Part shown: in pieces, positions 50,575 to 53,044 of the stretch
Position numbering within the stretch: position 1 is the stretch's first letter
Layout of the letters: every line of letters starts with the position of its first letter
Origin: Chitinophagales bacterium
Lineage (GTDB): Bacteria > Bacteroidota > Bacteroidia > Chitinophagales > CAIODY01
Length of the DNA stretch: 53,044 nt
Assembly: GCA_947449695.1 (NCBI GenBank)
Contig: CANFST010000017.1
Location: 1 to 53,044 of the forward strand
Reading direction: 5' to 3'
The notes under the pieces: generated by a model
Databases searched by the model: none
What the model saw: only the letters and a program-made list of their open reading frames with translations
What the model was told of the DNA's origin: nothing
Made by a program: the position numbers and the translations under genes

Positions 50575-53044
50575 TTATTTGTGGTGCATAAAAACCAACA
50601 TCCCTGAATGATTTACTGATTCATCATCTTTAACAGTTAGGATGCAATTTGTTTGAGCTGAACTTGAAATTTCACTAGCATTAATCATGAAATCATTTTC
50701 TCCTTTTAATGCGTTGAATTCATGTTTATAAATCACCCTTCCTAATATATCATTTAACATGATAGTAATTGTACCATTATTGTTTGCATGATATTTCACC
50801 ATCAATGATTCATTGAAAGGATTAGGATATACTTGTAATGGGCTTGTCAGTGTTTCGGCAACAATATCTTGATTTTGGGAATTTGAATTATGACTTACCA
50901 TTCTATTAGCTGAATGATAAGTACAAACTAAATACCCATCATCGTCTTTATCATGTTTGTAATTCCTGTTTATTTTTTTCAAAGCTTCATTCAACTCGTT
51001 ACAAGTGTGGGTAGTGCTTTCACCACCAATCACCTTATTAGCTTCATCTAATAGATCTGAAACTTGGTAATTATAAAAAGGAGAAAAATTGCAATACATA
51101 TCCTGAATATTTCGGTTAGAAGCAGAGAAATTATTGTCATTAACATCAAACTGAACATTCAATGTTGCAGCAATCAATTGACATGCAAATTCATTATTGA
51201 GTTGGCTTTCAGAAGGATTAGTTATATCATTTGAAAAAGTTTTTGGAGTACCTTTTGATGATAAACAATTGTATACAGCAGTTGACGAAGTTAACTTCAA
51301 TTGATTTTTCTTTGTACTACCAATGATTAAACCACCAGGAAATACATCATCAAAGTTATCATCGCAATAACCCTTTTTGTCTTTTCCTTTTGAGTTGTCT
51401 TTCCACTCGTCAGCATCATGCGTTCTTAATGGACTGCAATCATTATCTGGCACACATTGAATAGCATTAAAAGTATAGGAAGCCCTACAACCATTTGCAT
51501 CTGTTACATTAACTGCCATAATAGCATCACTGCAAATACCAGTTACCCTGTTAATTGTATCAGTTTGATTATTTGACCAAGCATAGACATATGGATACTT
51601 TCCGCCAGATACTTGAACAGTTGCTGTACCATTACAATTATCATCTGAGAATTCAGCATCATCATCAAAATGCGACTTATTCTTTTTGTGATGCTTGTCC
51701 CAATCTTTATCATCTTTTTTATTATGCTTGCTGTTGGGGTCATGCTTTTTCTTACCGTCATTGTCTGTTCCATCACATCCATAATCGTAAGTTGTTGTGC
51801 CGCTTAATGAAATTTTTGCTGGTTGATTAATAGTTAATGAAGTAGTTGCTGCACAACCATTCGCATCAGTTACTGTGAAATTATATGTACCTGCTGTTTT
51901 AGTAAAATTGCCTGTACCAGTGTATGGATTCTTTCCACCAGTTGCACTAATCGTTACTGTTGCATTGCCACCGTTACACAAAATTGCTGTTGCATTTGAT
52001 GATGCCGTTAACAAAGTTGGTTCTGATACAATGATGGAAGTAGTTGCAGAACAACCATTTGCATCGGTAACTGTGTAATTATAAGTTCCAGCAACAACAG
52101 TGTAGTTGCCTGTTCCAGTGTATGGCGCAGTACCACCATTGCCTGATACAGTAACAGTTGCATTGCCACCTTTACATAAAATTGCTGTAGCATTTGATGA
52201 TGCTGTTAACAAAGTTGGTTCTGAAACAATGATGGAAGTAGTTGCAGAACAACCATTTGCATCGGTAACTGTGTAATTATAAGTTCCAGCAACAACAGTG
52301 TAGTTGCCTGTTCCAGTGTATGGAGCAGTGCCACCATTACCTGATACAGTAACAGTTGCATTACCACCTTTACACAAAATTGCAGTTGCATTTGATGATG
52401 CTGTTAATTGTGTTGGCTCAGTAACTGTAATTGAAGTAGTTGCAGAACAACCATTGGCATCAGTAACTGTGTAATTATAAGTGCCAGCAACAACTGTGTA
52501 GTTACCTGTGCCTGTGTATGGAGCTGTGCCGCCATTGCCTGATACAGTAACAGTTGCATTACCACCTTTACATAAAATTGCTGTTGCATTTGATGATGCA
52601 GTTAATTGTGTTGGTTCTGAAACAATGATGGAAGTAGTTGTAGAACAACCATTAGCATCAGTAACAGTATAATTATAAGTGCCAGCAGTAACAGTAAATG
52701 TACCTTCGCCAACATAAGGGGCAGTACCACCATTAGCAGTTACAGTAACATCAGCAGTACCACCATTACATAAAATAGCAGTAGCATTAGAATTAGCAGC
52801 TAATAAAGTTGGTTCAGCAACAGTAACAGAAGTAGTTGCAGAACAACCATTTGAATCAATAACTGTGTAATTATATGTTCCAGCAACAACAGTGTAGTTG
52901 CCTGTTCCAGTGTATGGCGCAGTGCCACCATTGCCTGATACAGTAACAGTTGCATTTCCACCTTTACATAAAATTGCTGTTGCATTTGATGATGCAGTTA
53001 ATTGTGTTGGTTCTGAAACAATGATGGAAGTAGTTGTAGAACAA
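50575..53044 (-). CDS. SprB-repeat surface adhesin with T9SS sorting domain (5' part missing)
   Basis: At least 823 codons; the frame runs unbroken to the right edge, so the true start lies outside and the TTG at 52377 is just a leucine codon inside a repeat. From the N-terminal side: six 66-residue SprB-type repeats (CSATTSIIVSEPTLLTASSN ... TATAILCKGGNATVTVSGNG), a seventh diverged one, a K/D/H-rich insertion, another repeat-like domain (NCNGTATVQVSGGKYPYVYAWS), an unrecognised domain of about 230 residues with several Cys, and a sorting domain (LQVYPNPFNESLMVKYHANN ...). SprB repeats were named for the gliding adhesin of Flavobacterium, so a motility or attachment role is likely. Confidence 0.88.
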   Translation of the reverse strand, partial: CSTTTSIIVSEPTQLTASSNATAILCKGGNATVTVSGNGGTAPYTGTGNYTVVAGTYNYTVIDSNGCSATTSVTVAEPTLLAANSNATAILCNGGTADVTVTANGGTAPYVGEGTFTVTAGTYNYTVTDANGCSTTTSIIVSEPTQLTASSNATAILCKGGNATVTVSGNGGTAPYTGTGNYTVVAGTYNYTVTDANGCSATTSITVTEPTQLTASSNATAILCKGGNATVTVSGNGGTAPYTGTGNYTVVAGTYNYTVTDANGCSATTSIIVSEPTLLTASSNATAILCKGGNATVTVSGNGGTAPYTGTGNYTVVAGTYNYTVTDANGCSATTSIIVSEPTLLTASSNATAILCNGGNATVTISATGGKNPYTGTGNFTKTAGTYNFTVTDANGCAATTSLTINQPAKISLSGTTTYDYGCDGTDNDGKKKHDPNSKHNKKDDKDWDKHHKKNKSHFDDDAEFSDDNCNGTATVQVSGGKYPYVYAWSNNQTDTINRVTGICSDAIMAVNVTDANGCRASYTFNAIQCVPDNDCSPLRTHDADEWKDNSKGKDKKGYCDDNFDDVFPGGLIIGSTKKNQLKLTSSTAVYNCLSSKGTPKTFSNDITNPSESQLNNEFACQLIAATLNVQFDVNDNNFSASNRNIQDMYCNFSPFYNYQVSDLLDEANKVIGGESTTHTCNELNEALKKINRNYKHDKDDDGYLVCTYHSANRMVSHNSNSQNQDIVAETLTSPLQVYPNPFNESLMVKYHANNNGTITIMLNDILGRVIYKHEFNALKGENDFMINASEISSSAQTNCILTVKDDESVNHSGMLVFMHHK
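51856..53043 (-). repeat. six tandem 198-bp repeats encoding SprB units
   Basis: Unit borders fall every 198 bp (51856, 52054, 52252, 52450, 52648, 52846 to 53043). The units at 52054-52251 and 52252-52449 differ at only about ten positions, while 52648-52845 is clearly more diverged (CNGGTADVTVTANGGTAPYV). The array is cut by the window edge and may be longer. Confidence 0.9.

Noticed and set aside
50575-52377. A 600-residue protein starting at 52377
   Set aside because: The supposed start is a TTG leucine codon in the middle of a repeat unit (AILCKGG). The frame continues without a stop to the window edge, so the gene is partial and larger.
51856-53043. CRISPR-like periodicity
   Set aside because: The 198-bp units are coding, contiguous and lack unique spacers; they are SprB protein repeats.

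Overview
The window is A+T-rich and reads as a chromosomal segment of a Bacteroidota bacterium, most like the Chitinophagales/Saprospirales side of the phylum. The evidence is repeated: four proteins end in type IX secretion system (T9SS) C-terminal sorting domains, there is a PorE-like OmpA lipoprotein, an SprB-repeat adhesin, and many start codons are preceded by the Bacteroidota -7 box (TAnnTTTG) rather than by a Shine-Dalgarno sequence. I recognised no tRNA, rRNA, CRISPR array, prophage or complete insertion sequence.

Layout. 1-2.8 kb: 3' end of an oligopeptide-type ABC permease, a Lys/Glu/Ala-rich exported protein and a MATE exporter. 2.9-7.7 kb: a tight plus-strand operon of proline dehydrogenase, HemB, an MsbA-type ABC exporter and an ACC-deaminase-like PLP enzyme. 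7.7-9.0 kb: an orphan NtrC-type regulator. 9.2-11.1 kb: a T9SS cargo gene and about 850 bp without a convincing gene but packed with short hairpin repeats, a 21-bp tandem array and the relic of a second cargo gene. 11.2-13.7 kb: a dihydroorotase homologue that has lost its metal ligands, then an isolated nuoI-nuoJ pair. 13.9-22.4 kb: an RCC1 double-propeller protein, HMG-CoA-lyase-like enzyme, a membrane protein/Xre repressor pair with an operator-like palindrome, the PorE-like lipoprotein and a TonB-receptor-like barrel. 22.5-29.9 kb: a minus-strand transcription unit joining a huge T9SS Asp-box protein to a CMP-sialic-acid-synthetase-like enzyme, two oxidoreductases, a secreted protein and a putative glycan transferase. 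30-40.4 kb: housekeeping genes (recF, dnaB, lipB, rluD-type, pyrC, MFS exporter, hflX) plus an SMI1/KNR4 protein and a holin-like pair. 40.4-53 kb: lipoproteins, PKD/dockerin T9SS protein, helical-repeat protein, YtcJ-like amidohydrolase, M28 peptidase, and an SprB-repeat adhesin running off the right edge.

The genes fit a life style centred on surface proteins: cargo with T9SS tails, a T9SS accessory lipoprotein, an adhesin and sugar-nucleotide genes. The least expected layer is a population of short palindromic elements. At least three families occur here, with different stems but intact pairing, and several copies sit inside genes in frame: in the CMP-sugar synthetase, in the signal-peptide region of a T9SS cargo protein, and in that protein's sorting domain. 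That pattern, rather than any single gene, is the best candidate here for an undescribed system (a REP-like element population moved by something outside the window). All functional calls are by eye from sequence; no database search was run.
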